Shown: positions 1 through 6,258 of the stretch, one piece after another | Numbering within the stretch: the stretch's first letter is position 1 | How the letters are laid out: each line of letters begins with the position of its first letter | Assembly: GCA_030040495.1 (NCBI GenBank) | Contig: JASHTP010000305.1 | Coordinates: forward strand, 1 to 10,495 | Length of the DNA stretch: 10,495 nt | Direction: 5' to 3' | From: Alphaproteobacteria bacterium | Lineage (GTDB): Bacteria; Pseudomonadota; Alphaproteobacteria; ATCC43930; CGMCC-115725 | Notes under the pieces: model-generated | Told to the model about the DNA's origin: nothing | What the model saw: only the letters and a program-made list of their open reading frames with translations | The model's database searches: none | Program-made: the position numbers and the translations under genes

Positions 1-337
1 GCGCCACCAGGTCGCGCGGCAGGAACGGCGCGTCGCCGGCGAAGCTCGCGACATGGCTCGCTTGCGGCTGGCTCGCCGCCGCCCAGTCGAGCCCGGCAAG
101 CACGCCGGCAAGCGGCCCCGGGAAGTCGGCGATGCTGTCGGGCACCACCGGCAGGCCGAATTCCGCGAAGCGCGCGGGATCGCCGTTGGCGTTGAGCGCG
201 AGCGCCGCCACCTGCGGCCGGGCGCGGGCGATGATGTGGGCGAGGATCGGCTTGCCGGCGAGCAGCCGGAGACATTTGTCGCCGCCGCCCATCCGCCGCG
301 CCTGGCCGCCCGCCAGCACGATGCCGGCGACGGTCAC
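1..337 (-). CDS. mobA: Molybdenum cofactor guanylyltransferase MobA, 3' end cut by the window
   Basis: MobA transfers GMP from GTP to molybdopterin to make the guanine dinucleotide form of the cofactor, in the cytoplasm. Only the first 112 codons are in the window. Reading the minus strand from a GTG, the protein opens with the nucleotidyltransferase signature VAGIVLAGGQARRMGGGDK, the GTP-binding loop of the MobA family. It continues with VVPDSIADFPGPLAGVLAG and then FAGDAPFLP, the region that carries the family's magnesium-binding aspartate. The GTG start shares GTGA with the fdhD stop codon, a 4-nt overlap that implies translational coupling. An upstream GTG or ATG would lie inside fdhD, so this start is well supported. 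The product should supply cofactor for DMSO-reductase-family enzymes such as formate dehydrogenase, which fits the fdhD neighbour. The C-terminal part cannot be judged here. Confidence 0.93.
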   Translation of the reverse strand, partial: MTVAGIVLAGGQARRMGGGDKCLRLLAGKPILAHIIARARPQVAALALNANGDPARFAEFGLPVVPDSIADFPGPLAGVLAGLDWAAASQPQASHVASFAGDAPFLPRDLVA

Positions 338-1215
338 GCCGCGTCCTCGTCGAGACTGGCCTTGCGGCGGAGCCGCGGGCTCTCCTCCTCGATCGCCGCG
401 GGATCGCCGTCGAAGACGATGCGCTCCTCGCCCGCGAGCGCGACGAAGCGCTTGCCCTTGGCGCGGCCGATCAAGGTCAGCCCGGCCTTCCGCGCCAGCT
501 CCACGCCCCAGGCGGTGAAGCCCGAGCGCGAGATCAGGATCGGAATGCGCATCTGCACCGTCTTGATCACCATCTCCGAGGTGAGCCGGCCGGTGGTGTA
601 GAAGATCTTGCCCTCGGGCGCGACGCCGTGGCGGTGCATGTAGCCGGCGATCTTGTCGATGGCGTTGTGGCGGCCGACATCCTCCATGTAGAGCAGCGGC
701 CGGTCCTCCTCGCACAGCACGCAGCCATGGATCGCGCCGGCGGCGAGGTAGAGGCTGGGCGCGGTGTTGATCTTCTTGGTGAGCGCGTAGAGCCACGAGG
801 TCTTGAGCACCGCGTCGGCGGGCAGCCGGACCTCCTCGAACTTCTCCATGACGTCGCCGAACACCGTGCCCTGGGCGCAGCCCGAGGTCAGCGTCTTCTT
901 GCGCAGCTTCTTCTCGAAGTCGGTGCGCCGCTTGGTGCGCACCACCACCGTCTCGAGCTCCTCGTCATAGTCGATCGCGGTGATCGCGTCGTCGGCGCGC
1001 AGCATGTTCTGGTTGAGGAGGTAGCCCACCGCGAGATAGTCGGGATGATCGCCGATCGTCATCATGGTGACGATCTCCTGCCCGTTGAGGAACAGGGTCA
1101 GCGGCCGCTCGACGACCACGGCGGTCTCGATCCGCTTGCCCTCGTGATCCATGCCCTGGACGCGGCGGGTGAGCCGGGGATCGTCGGGATCGGGGCGCAG
1201 CGTGAATTCCTTCAT
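334..1215 (-). CDS. fdhD: Formate dehydrogenase accessory sulfurtransferase FdhD
   Basis: FdhD passes sulfur from a cysteine desulfurase to the bis-MGD cofactor before it enters formate dehydrogenase. It is a cytoplasmic enzyme. From the ATG at 1215 it has 293 residues, close to the usual 270-290. Visible family motifs are ERPLTLFLNG (36-45), DYLAVGYLL (59-67), TSGCAQG (110-116), AIHGCVLC (161-168), EDVGRHNAIDKI (178-189) and LTLIGRAKGKR (246-256). The mobile loop carries a single cysteine, C113, instead of the CxxC pair of the Escherichia coli enzyme. Upstream in-frame starts exist (ATG at 1266, TTG at 1311), but none has a good Shine-Dalgarno sequence. ATG 1215 was chosen because homology begins shortly after it. 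The gene is first in an operon with mobA and divergent from the Cache genes. No formate dehydrogenase structural gene is in view. Confidence 0.95.
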   Translation of the reverse strand: MKEFTLRPDPDDPRLTRRVQGMDHEGKRIETAVVVERPLTLFLNGQEIVTMMTIGDHPDYLAVGYLLNQNMLRADDAITAIDYDEELETVVVRTKRRTDFEKKLRKKTLTSGCAQGTVFGDVMEKFEEVRLPADAVLKTSWLYALTKKINTAPSLYLAAGAIHGCVLCEEDRPLLYMEDVGRHNAIDKIAGYMHRHGVAPEGKIFYTTGRLTSEMVIKTVQMRIPILISRSGFTAWGVELARKAGLTLIGRAKGKRFVALAGEERIVFDGDPAAIEEESPRLRRKASLDEDAA

Positions 1216-1323
1216 CGGAGCGATGATGGGGCGCGCCGCCGCCCGGCGCAAGCGCGGCGCCCGCATTGCGGGCGAAACCTGCCGACCGGCCGGGCACGGC
1301 GATATGAACAAGTGTCGTTAACA

Positions 1324-1355
1324 TTAAGCCGCCATTTACTCTCGGCTGCGATAAT
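1324..1355 (+). promoter_or_regulatory. Putative CtrA-like box and promoter of the first Cache gene
   Basis: TTAA at 1324-1327 is followed by seven bases and TTTA at 1335-1338, one mismatch from the CtrA consensus TTAA-N7-TTAA. A GATAAT at 1350-1355 can serve as a -10 element. A -35 hexamer spaced 17 bp from it would fall between the two half sites, the geometry known for CtrA-activated promoters. The same arrangement recurs before the second Cache gene, which is the main reason to believe it. Assignment to CtrA is inference; another regulator could read this motif. Confidence 0.5.
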
Positions 1356-1397
1356 AGGCCGTGTTCAACTAACTGCTGATTTTCGGGAGACTGCGCT

Positions 1398-1865
1398 ATG
1401 CGTCGTTTATTGCTTTCGGGCGGACTTCTGCTGGCGATGGGCCTCGCGCCGGCGCTCGGCTATGCCGCCACCGATCACGGCACGGCCGACGAGGCCAAGG
1501 CCATGGTCGAGAAGGCCATCGCTCTCATCAAGAGCGAAGGGCCGGAGAAGGCCTTCGCCGCCTTCGACGATCCCGCGAACAAGGACTTCCACTACAAGGA
1601 CCTCTACATCTTCGTGCGCTCGATGGACGGCAACACCGTCGCCCACGGCGCCAACAAGGGCATGATCGGGCACACCTCGCTCGACCTCAAGGACGCCGAC
1701 GGCAAGCTCTACAACAAGGAAATGATCGACGACGCCAAGACCAAGGGCAGCGGCTGGGTCGACTATCGCTGGCCCGACCCCGTCGACAAGAAGATCGAAC
1801 AGAAATCTTCCTACATCGAGCGGGTCGGCGACTACGTGGTCGGCGCCGGCTTCTACAAGCAATAG
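1398..1865 (+). CDS. Exported single-Cache-domain protein, copy 1
   Basis: This is a 155-residue protein with a signal peptide: MRR, a hydrophobic run to about residue 21, and a likely cleavage after an Ala-rich site near 22-24. The mature part is almost entirely one small-molecule-sensing Cache domain. Typical features are DLYIFVRSMDGNTVAHG (68-84), GMIGHTSLDLKDADG (88-102), SGWVDYRWPDPV (118-129) and the closing YVVGAGFY (146-153), which match single-Cache folds found in chemoreceptors. There is no transmembrane anchor after the signal peptide and no output domain, so it should be a soluble periplasmic binding protein. The ATG at 1398 follows GGGAGA at 1385-1390 at good spacing. It is about 74% identical, without gaps, to the gene at 2056-2523, so the two arose by tandem duplication. 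The neighbouring chemoreceptor suggests a role in ligand presentation. The ligand is unknown. Confidence 0.88.
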   Translation: MRRLLLSGGLLLAMGLAPALGYAATDHGTADEAKAMVEKAIALIKSEGPEKAFAAFDDPANKDFHYKDLYIFVRSMDGNTVAHGANKGMIGHTSLDLKDADGKLYNKEMIDDAKTKGSGWVDYRWPDPVDKKIEQKSSYIERVGDYVVGAGFYKQ

Positions 1866-1879
1866 GCCGGCGCGTCGGA

Positions 1880-1914
1880 GCGAATTCCCTCATCCCGGGG
1901 GCCAGGGAGTTCGC
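1880..1914 (+). terminator. Intercistronic stem-loop between the two Cache genes
   Basis: GCGAATTCCCT (1880-1890) pairs with AGGGAGTTCGC (1904-1914) over 11 bp with one G-U wobble, leaving a 13-nt loop. It starts 14 bases after the first Cache stop codon. A second small hairpin (CGCGC at 1920-1924, GCGCG at 1929-1933) follows. There is no U-tract, so this is either a Rho-independent-like terminator of unusual form, a 3'-end stabiliser or a processing site. It sits before the second gene's own promoter-like box. Confidence 0.45.
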
Positions 1915-1991
1915 GCCCCCGCGCGGCAGCGCGCGTCGCGACCAAGAAAAAGCCGAAAATCCTGCAATAACAACTGAATGTATAGAGAAAA

Positions 1992-2023
1992 TTAAACCTG
2001 CGTTTACTCGGCCCCGTCACAAT
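1992..2023 (+). promoter_or_regulatory. Putative CtrA-like box and promoter of the second Cache gene
   Basis: TTAA at 1992-1995, seven bases, then TTTA at 2003-2006, followed nine bases after TTTACT by CACAAT at 2018-2023. Box spacing and the distance to the -10-like element are the same as at 1324-1355, and the sequence between is clearly related (ATTAA, CC, GC, TTTACTC, GGC shared). The AT-rich stretch from about 1944 to 1995 contrasts with the GC-rich surroundings, as expected of a promoter. The regulator assignment is inference. Confidence 0.5.
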
Positions 2024-2055
2024 TTGACCACGGCCAACTATGGGGAATCGTTGCC

Positions 2056-2523
2056 ATGCGTCGCTTCCTGCTGTGGGGTGCCCTGGCGCTGGCGCTCGCT
2101 CTGGCGCCGAGCCTCGGCGCGGTCGCCGCCGAGCACGGCACTGCCCAAGAGGCCAAGGCGATGGTCGAGCGCGCCTGCGCCTATCTCAAGGCGGTCGGTC
2201 CCGAGAAGGCGTTTGCCGCCTTCATGGACCCCGCCAACAAGGATTTCCACGATCGCGATCTCTACGTCTTCGTCCGCTCGATGGACGGCAACACCGTCGC
2301 GCACGGCGTCAACAAGGCGATGATCGGGCACACCTCGCTCGAGTCCAAGGATGCCGACGGCAAGCTCTACAACAAGGAGATCATGGAGACCGCCATCAGC
2401 AAGGGCAGCGGCTGGGTCGATTACCGCTGGCCCGATCCCGTCGACAGGAAGATCGAGCAGAAATCTTCCTACGTCCAGAAAGAGGGCAATTACGTCATCG
2501 GCGCCGGCTTCTACAAGAATTAG
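2056..2523 (+). CDS. Exported single-Cache-domain protein, copy 2
   Basis: This is a 155-residue paralogue of the protein at 1398-1865. It has an equivalent signal peptide (MRR, then an Ala/Leu-rich core to about residue 20, cleavage near 24) and one Cache domain. The sensing core is nearly unchanged from copy 1: FVRSMDGNTVAHG (72-84), MIGHTSL (89-95), KDADGKLYNKE (98-108) and SGWVDYRWPDPVD (118-130). Differences cluster in the signal peptide, the first helix (31-47), residues 109-115 and residues 140-148. This suggests that the ligand class is kept while the surface or partner contacts vary. The start is ATG 2056 behind GGGGAA at 2042-2047. The stop is only 42 bases before the chemoreceptor gene, so the two are probably co-transcribed. 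No membrane anchor or output domain is seen; a periplasmic location is inferred. Confidence 0.88.
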   Translation: MRRFLLWGALALALALAPSLGAVAAEHGTAQEAKAMVERACAYLKAVGPEKAFAAFMDPANKDFHDRDLYVFVRSMDGNTVAHGVNKAMIGHTSLESKDADGKLYNKEIMETAISKGSGWVDYRWPDPVDRKIEQKSSYVQKEGNYVIGAGFYKN

Positions 2524-2565
2524 GCGCCGGCGAAAAAAGAACTGGTTCCAACGGAGGCGCGTGAG

Positions 2566-4260
2566 ATGCGGCGGTTCGACGACCTTTCGCTGCGGGTCAA
2601 GATGTCCTTGGCCCCGATCTTTCTCGTGCTGGCGCTGGTCGGGCTTGCCGCCTATTCGCTGCTGCTGCTCGACAGCAACGAGCGCTCGCTCGATGCGCTG
2701 AGCGACGGCGCCTTCAAGCGCGCCGCGCTCGTCGCCGCCCTCGACAGCAAGGTGAGCGGCATCCAGGCGCGCCTCTACCAGCTCACCTCGATCGCCGCCA
2801 ACGACAGCGACGCGGCGAAGGCGAAGGCGCTCGGCGACACGCTGCGCCACGAGATCGGCGGCATCGACACCGCGTTCGCCGCCATGGCGGCGAGCGTCGC
2901 CGGCGATCCCGCGCGCGAGCAGCTGCGCGACGCCATGGCGAAGACGCTCAAGGACTATGCCGGCGCCGCCGGCCAGGTCATCGACATGTCGTCGAACGCC
3001 AGCTACGCCCTGATCTTCATGAACAACGCGCAGCAGGCCTTCGACGCCTTCGCCAAGGAGCAGGCCGAGCTCGACGCCAATGTCGACCGCGAGAAGACGG
3101 CGCTGGTCGCGCAGATCCGCAGCGAGGCGCAGCATGCGCGCATCGTCTTCATCGCCGCCACGCTGCTCGCCACGGTGATCGCCCTCGGCGTGTCGCTGCT
3201 GCTCGCCGGCCTCATCTCCCGGCCGGTGATCGCCATCGCCGCGGCGCTGCGCCGGCTCGCCGGCGGCGACCTCGCGATCGAGACGCCCTATGCCGGACGG
3301 CGCGACGAGATCGGCGCCATCGCCGCGGCGCTGGGCGTGTTCAAGGAGACGGCGGTGGCCGCCGAGAAGCTCACCGCCGAGCGCGAGCGCCAGCGCGAGC
3401 AGCAGGAGCAGCGCGCCAAGCGGCTCGCCCAGCTCGCCCACGAGTTCGATCGCGATGTGACCGGCGTGCTCGACACCGTCGCCGCCGCGGCGGCCGAGCT
3501 GCAATCGACCGCCACGGCCATGGCGGACACCGCGGGACAGACCAGCCGGCAATCCTCGGTCGCCATGGCGGCAGCCGAGCAGGCGGCGCACAACGTCAAC
3601 ACCGTCGCCTCGGCCGCCGAGGAGCTTGCCGCCTCGGTCGAGGAGATCGGCCGGCAGATGGCGATGTCGACCGACGTCGCCGGCAAGGCGGTCGACGAGG
3701 CGGCGCGCACCAACCGCACGGTCAAGGGTCTCGCCGAGGCCTCGCAGAAGATCGGCGCGGTGGTCGCCCTCATCAACGACATCGCCTCGCAGACCAATTT
3801 GCTGGCGCTCAACGCCACCATCGAGGCGGCGCGCGCCGGCGAGGCGGGCAAGGGCTTCGCCGTGGTGGCGAGCGAAGTGAAGTCGCTGGCCACCCAGACC
3901 GCCAAGGCGACCGACGAGATCGCCGGGCAGGTCGCCGGCATGCAGCAGGCGACCGGCCAGGCGGTGGGCGCCATCGAAGGCATCGGCACCACCATCGAGA
4001 CCATGAGCAAGATCGCCACCACCATCGCCTCGGCCATCGAGGAGCAGGGCGCCGCCACCGCCGAGATCTCGCGCAACGTCCAGCAGGCGGCGGGCGGCAC
4101 CAAGACGGTGTCGGAGAATATCGGCGGCGTCGCCGACACCGCGACCCGCACCGGCGGCGCCGCCGGCCAGGTGCTCGAGGCGGCGACGCGGCTCTCGCAG
4201 CAGTCGGACGCGCTGCGCCGCCAGGTCGACCGCTTCCTCGGCGAGGTCAGGGCCGCCTGA
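2566..4260 (+). CDS. Methyl-accepting chemotaxis protein (transmembrane chemoreceptor)
   Basis: This 564-residue inner-membrane receptor should signal through CheW and CheA to the flagellar motor. Visible in order: TM1 at about 13-35; a mostly helical periplasmic region at about 36-192 that looks like a four-helix bundle rather than a Cache fold; TM2 at about 193-217; a HAMP segment at about 218-270 (SRPVIAIAAALRRLAGGDL near the start); and a long cytoplasmic signalling coiled coil. The hairpin tip has the conserved core from IGAVVALINDIASQTNLLAL into EAARAGEAGKGFAVVA (420-435). Methylation-type Glu/Gln pairs flank it, for example EELAASVEE (352-360) and IEEQGAA (491-497). The C-terminus ends DRFLGEVRAA, without the NWETF-like CheR/CheB tether. 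The start is ATG 2566 with GGAGG at 2553-2557. It lies 42 bases after the second Cache gene, so one of the Cache proteins may present ligand to it; that is inference. Confidence 0.95.
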   Translation: MRRFDDLSLRVKMSLAPIFLVLALVGLAAYSLLLLDSNERSLDALSDGAFKRAALVAALDSKVSGIQARLYQLTSIAANDSDAAKAKALGDTLRHEIGGIDTAFAAMAASVAGDPAREQLRDAMAKTLKDYAGAAGQVIDMSSNASYALIFMNNAQQAFDAFAKEQAELDANVDREKTALVAQIRSEAQHARIVFIAATLLATVIALGVSLLLAGLISRPVIAIAAALRRLAGGDLAIETPYAGRRDEIGAIAAALGVFKETAVAAEKLTAERERQREQQEQRAKRLAQLAHEFDRDVTGVLDTVAAAAAELQSTATAMADTAGQTSRQSSVAMAAAEQAAHNVNTVASAAEELAASVEEIGRQMAMSTDVAGKAVDEAARTNRTVKGLAEASQKIGAVVALINDIASQTNLLALNATIEAARAGEAGKGFAVVASEVKSLATQTAKATDEIAGQVAGMQQATGQAVGAIEGIGTTIETMSKIATTIASAIEEQGAATAEISRNVQQAAGGTKTVSENIGGVADTATRTGGAAGQVLEAATRLSQQSDALRRQVDRFLGEVRAA

Positions 4261-4271
4261 TCCGCCCGGCG

Positions 4272-4294
4272 CCCCGGGGCTTGCCGCCCCGGGG
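4272..4294 (+). terminator. GC-rich stem-loop after the chemoreceptor gene
   Basis: CCCCGGGGC (4272-4280) and GCCCCGGGG (4286-4294) form a perfect 9-bp stem with a TTGCC loop, 11 bases after the chemoreceptor stop. The bases that follow are ACAAAAA, not a T-run, so it is a weak candidate for a plus-strand intrinsic terminator. Its position between two transcription units is the main support. Confidence 0.4.
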
Positions 4295-4330
4295 ACAAAA
4301 AGCTGCGCCACTCCCGCCGCCGAGGTAATA

Positions 4331-4350
4331 TGCTATAGGGAAGCGGGAGG
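4331..4350 (+). promoter_or_regulatory. Possible extended -10 promoter and ribosome binding site of moaA
   Basis: TGCTATAGG at 4331-4339 resembles an extended -10 element (TGN-TATAAT type), with no convincing -35. GGGAGG at 4345-4350 is a good Shine-Dalgarno sequence four bases before a TTG. If transcription starts about 7 bases after this -10, the mRNA would begin near the ribosome binding site, so the two assignments compete. The gap is too short for a molybdenum-cofactor riboswitch. Confidence 0.3.
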
Positions 4351-4354
4351 AGCC

Positions 4355-5383
4355 TTGCGGACCCGCCGACGGGTCCCCATAACCAACACCATGATCGACC
4401 CTTTCGGCCGGCATATCAGCTATTTGCGCGTCTCGGTCACCGATCGCTGCGACTTCCGCTGCGTCTATTGCATGGCCGAGGATATGAGCTTCCTGCCGAA
4501 ATCCGAGGTGCTCACCCTCGAGGAGCTCGACCGGCTCTGCTCCGCCTTCGTCCGGCTCGGCGTGCGCAAGCTGCGGCTGACCGGCGGCGAGCCGCTGGTC
4601 CGGCGCAACATCCTGTCGCTCTTCCGCGCCTTGGGCCGCCATCTCGAGAGCGGCGCCCTCGACGAGCTCACCCTCACCACCAACGGCAGCCAGCTCGCGC
4701 GCTATGCCGGCGAGCTGAAGGCGGCCGGGGTGCGGCGCGTCAACGTCTCGCTCGACACGCTCGATCCGGCGAAGTTCACCGCGATCACCCGCTGGGGCAA
4801 GCTCGACAAGGTGCTGGAGGGCCTCGACGCCGCCAAGCGCGCCGGGCTCCAGGTCAGGATCAACGCGGTGGCGCTGCGCGGCGTCAACGACGATGAGTTC
4901 GACCGGCTGGTGGCGTGGTGCGGCGAGCAGGGCTTCGACCTGGTCTTCATCGAGGTCATGCCGATGGGCGAGGTCGGCGCCGATGCGCGTCTCGACCAGT
5001 ACCTGCCGCTGTCGATGGTGCGCGCGCAGCTGCAGCGGCGCTGGACGCTCGACGAGACCGACTACCGCACCGGCGGGCCGGCGCGCTATTACGTCGTGCG
5101 CGAGACCGGGCGGCGGCTCGGCATGATCACGCCGCTCACCCACAATTTCTGCGAGAGCTGCAACCGGGTGCGGCTGACCTGCACCGGCACGCTCTTCATG
5201 TGCCTCGGCCAGGAGGACGCCGCCGATCTGCGCGCGCCGCTGCGGCTCTCGGAAAGCGACGAGCCGCTCGATCAGGCGATCGGTGCCGCGATCGCGCGCA
5301 AGCCCAAGGGTCATGATTTCGTGATCGACCGCCGGCACCATCGTCCCGCCGTGCGCCGGCCCATGAGCGTTACCGGCGGTTGA
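4355..5383 (+). CDS. moaA: GTP 3',8-cyclase MoaA (molybdenum cofactor biosynthesis)
   Basis: MoaA is the radical SAM enzyme that, with MoaC, converts GTP to cyclic pyranopterin monophosphate, the first step of molybdopterin synthesis in the cytoplasm. In the 342-residue reading the N-terminal iron-sulfur cluster motif is CDFRCVYC (C32, C36, C39). The SAM-binding GGEP is at 77-80. The C-terminal cluster motif is CESCNRVRLTCTGTLFMC (C266, C269, C283), and the protein ends in the GG tail that reaches into the active site and is needed for catalysis. All key parts are intact. The TTG at 4355 has GGGAGG just upstream. The ATG at 4391, giving 330 residues and starting MIDPFGRHISYL, matches the usual start of the conserved domain but has no ribosome binding site. 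nadK follows after 31 bases. With fdhD and mobA nearby, this is molybdenum-cofactor territory split by the chemotaxis genes. Confidence 0.96.
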   Translation: MRTRRRVPITNTMIDPFGRHISYLRVSVTDRCDFRCVYCMAEDMSFLPKSEVLTLEELDRLCSAFVRLGVRKLRLTGGEPLVRRNILSLFRALGRHLESGALDELTLTTNGSQLARYAGELKAAGVRRVNVSLDTLDPAKFTAITRWGKLDKVLEGLDAAKRAGLQVRINAVALRGVNDDEFDRLVAWCGEQGFDLVFIEVMPMGEVGADARLDQYLPLSMVRAQLQRRWTLDETDYRTGGPARYYVVRETGRRLGMITPLTHNFCESCNRVRLTCTGTLFMCLGQEDAADLRAPLRLSESDEPLDQAIGAAIARKPKGHDFVIDRRHHRPAVRRPMSVTGG

Positions 5384-5414
5384 ACGCCGCCCTCCCCTCT
5401 CCGACCCGTCGGCG

Positions 5415-6194
5415 GTGAACCCCGTGAGCAAGCCCGGAAGCATCGGTTTCGTCGCCAGCGACGCGCCCGCCGCGCAGCAGGCGCTGGCGGAGCTGGAGGG
5501 GCTCTACGGCAAGACCGCACCCGAGGCGGCCGACGTGATCGTCGCGCTCGGCGGCGACGGCTTCATGCTCGAAACCCTGCACCGCTACCTCCAGCGCGGC
5601 GTGCCGATCTACGGCATGCATCGCGGCAGCGTCGGCTTCCTGATGAACGGCTACGAGGCCGCCGGGCTTGCCGAGCGCATCGCCCGCGCCGCGCCGGTGC
5701 GCATCCATCCGCTGGAGATGCGCGCCGGCGACGAGGCCGGACGCGAGCATTCCGGCCTCGCCTTCAACGAGGTCTCGCTGCTGCGCGAGACGCGCCAGAC
5801 CGCCAAGCTCAGGATCACCATCGACGGCGTCGTCCGCCTCGACGAGCTTGCCGCCGACGGCATCCTCGTCGCCACTCCGGTCGGCAGCACCGCCTACAAT
5901 TTCTCAGCGCACGGGCCGATCATTCCGCTCGGCGCCGGCGTGCTGGCGCTGACGCCGATCAGCGCCTTCCGCCCGCGGCGCTGGCGCGGCGCGCTGCTGC
6001 CGCATACCGCCGAGCTGCGCTTCGACGTGCTCGAGGCGGACAAGCGCCCGGTGAGCGCGGTCGCCGACTATACCGAGGTGCGCGACGTGCTCTCCGTCAC
6101 CGTGCGCGAGAACCGCGACATCGCGCTCACCATGCTCTTCGATCCCGAGCACAATCTCGAAGAGCGGGTGCTGAAGGAGCAGTTTCTCTCCTGA
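5415..6194 (+). CDS. nadK: NAD kinase
   Basis: This enzyme phosphorylates NAD to NADP with ATP or polyphosphate in the cytoplasm and supplies the cell's NADPH pool. At 259 residues it is the short form common in alphaproteobacteria. Visible motifs are VIVALGGDGFMLETLH (41-56) with the catalytic aspartate in GGDG (46-49), NEVSLLRE (118-125) with the NE pair that binds the nicotinamide-side ribose, and the glycine-rich ADGILVATPVGSTAYNFSAHGP (147-168). The C-terminus carries a beta-rich region and ends without extension. Two GTG starts are possible, 5415 and 5424 (protein starting MSKPGSIGF). Neither has a strong Shine-Dalgarno sequence, so the start is uncertain by three residues. The 31-base gap after moaA suggests co-transcription. 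No frameshift or missing key residue is seen. Confidence 0.95.
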   Translation: MNPVSKPGSIGFVASDAPAAQQALAELEGLYGKTAPEAADVIVALGGDGFMLETLHRYLQRGVPIYGMHRGSVGFLMNGYEAAGLAERIARAAPVRIHPLEMRAGDEAGREHSGLAFNEVSLLRETRQTAKLRITIDGVVRLDELAADGILVATPVGSTAYNFSAHGPIIPLGAGVLALTPISAFRPRRWRGALLPHTAELRFDVLEADKRPVSAVADYTEVRDVLSVTVRENRDIALTMLFDPEHNLEERVLKEQFLS

Positions 6195-6198
6195 CGCC

Positions 6199-6212
6199 GG
6201 CCCCCGCGGGCC
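6199..6212 (+). terminator. Short GC stem-loop just after nadK
   Basis: GGCCC (6199-6203) and GGGCC (6208-6212) form a 5-bp stem with a 4-base loop, four bases after the nadK stop codon. Only CCTTG follows, so it is a weak terminator candidate. It lies immediately before the anaerobox at 6215 and would separate nadK from the small gene downstream. Confidence 0.3.
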
Positions 6213-6214
6213 CC

Positions 6215-6228
6215 TTGACCCAGATCAA
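6215..6228 (+). promoter_or_regulatory. Fnr/FixK-type anaerobox
   Basis: TTGACCCAGATCAA matches the palindromic TTGAN6TCAA core of Crp/Fnr-family sites and the fuller TTGAT-N4-ATCAA Fnr consensus with one change. It lies in the gap after nadK, 105 bases before the small membrane protein start at 6333. If it acts at about -41.5, transcription would begin near 6263; TGGTAC at 6255-6260 is a poor -10 candidate. FnrL, FixK or Dnr-type regulators all recognise such boxes, so oxygen or nitric-oxide control is inferred, not shown. Confidence 0.6.
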
Positions 6229-6258
6229 TGCGCAGCCGGCGCGCCGGCGCAGCGTGGT

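Noticed and set aside
53..601. Plus-strand open frame opposite mobA and the end of fdhD
   Set aside because: The minus strand carries the MobA GTP-binding loop and FdhD C-terminus; this frame has no motif or ribosome binding site.
628..1665. Plus-strand open frame of 345 codons across fdhD and the first Cache gene
   Set aside because: It runs through the divergent promoter region and overlaps two supported genes. No domain is visible and composition is that of a shadow frame.
2024..2037. TTGACCACGGCCAA considered as an Fnr box or a -35 element
   Set aside because: The right half is CCAA, not TCAA, and a -10 at 17 bp would fall on the ribosome binding site of the Cache gene.
2038..4311. Minus-strand open frame of 757 codons opposite the second Cache gene and the chemoreceptor
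   Set aside because: The product is repetitive Gly/Leu/Asp/Arg-rich sequence with no motif, while the plus strand holds well-defined proteins with good ribosome binding sites.
4261..4354. Molybdenum-cofactor riboswitch upstream of moaA
   Set aside because: Only 94 bases are available and they hold a simple palindromic stem and a promoter-like stretch, not the multi-helix architecture of that riboswitch class.
6235..6248. GCCGGCGCGCCGGC perfect palindrome near the anaerobox
   Set aside because: Made only of G and C in a very GC-rich genome, so chance is likely; it has no partner element.
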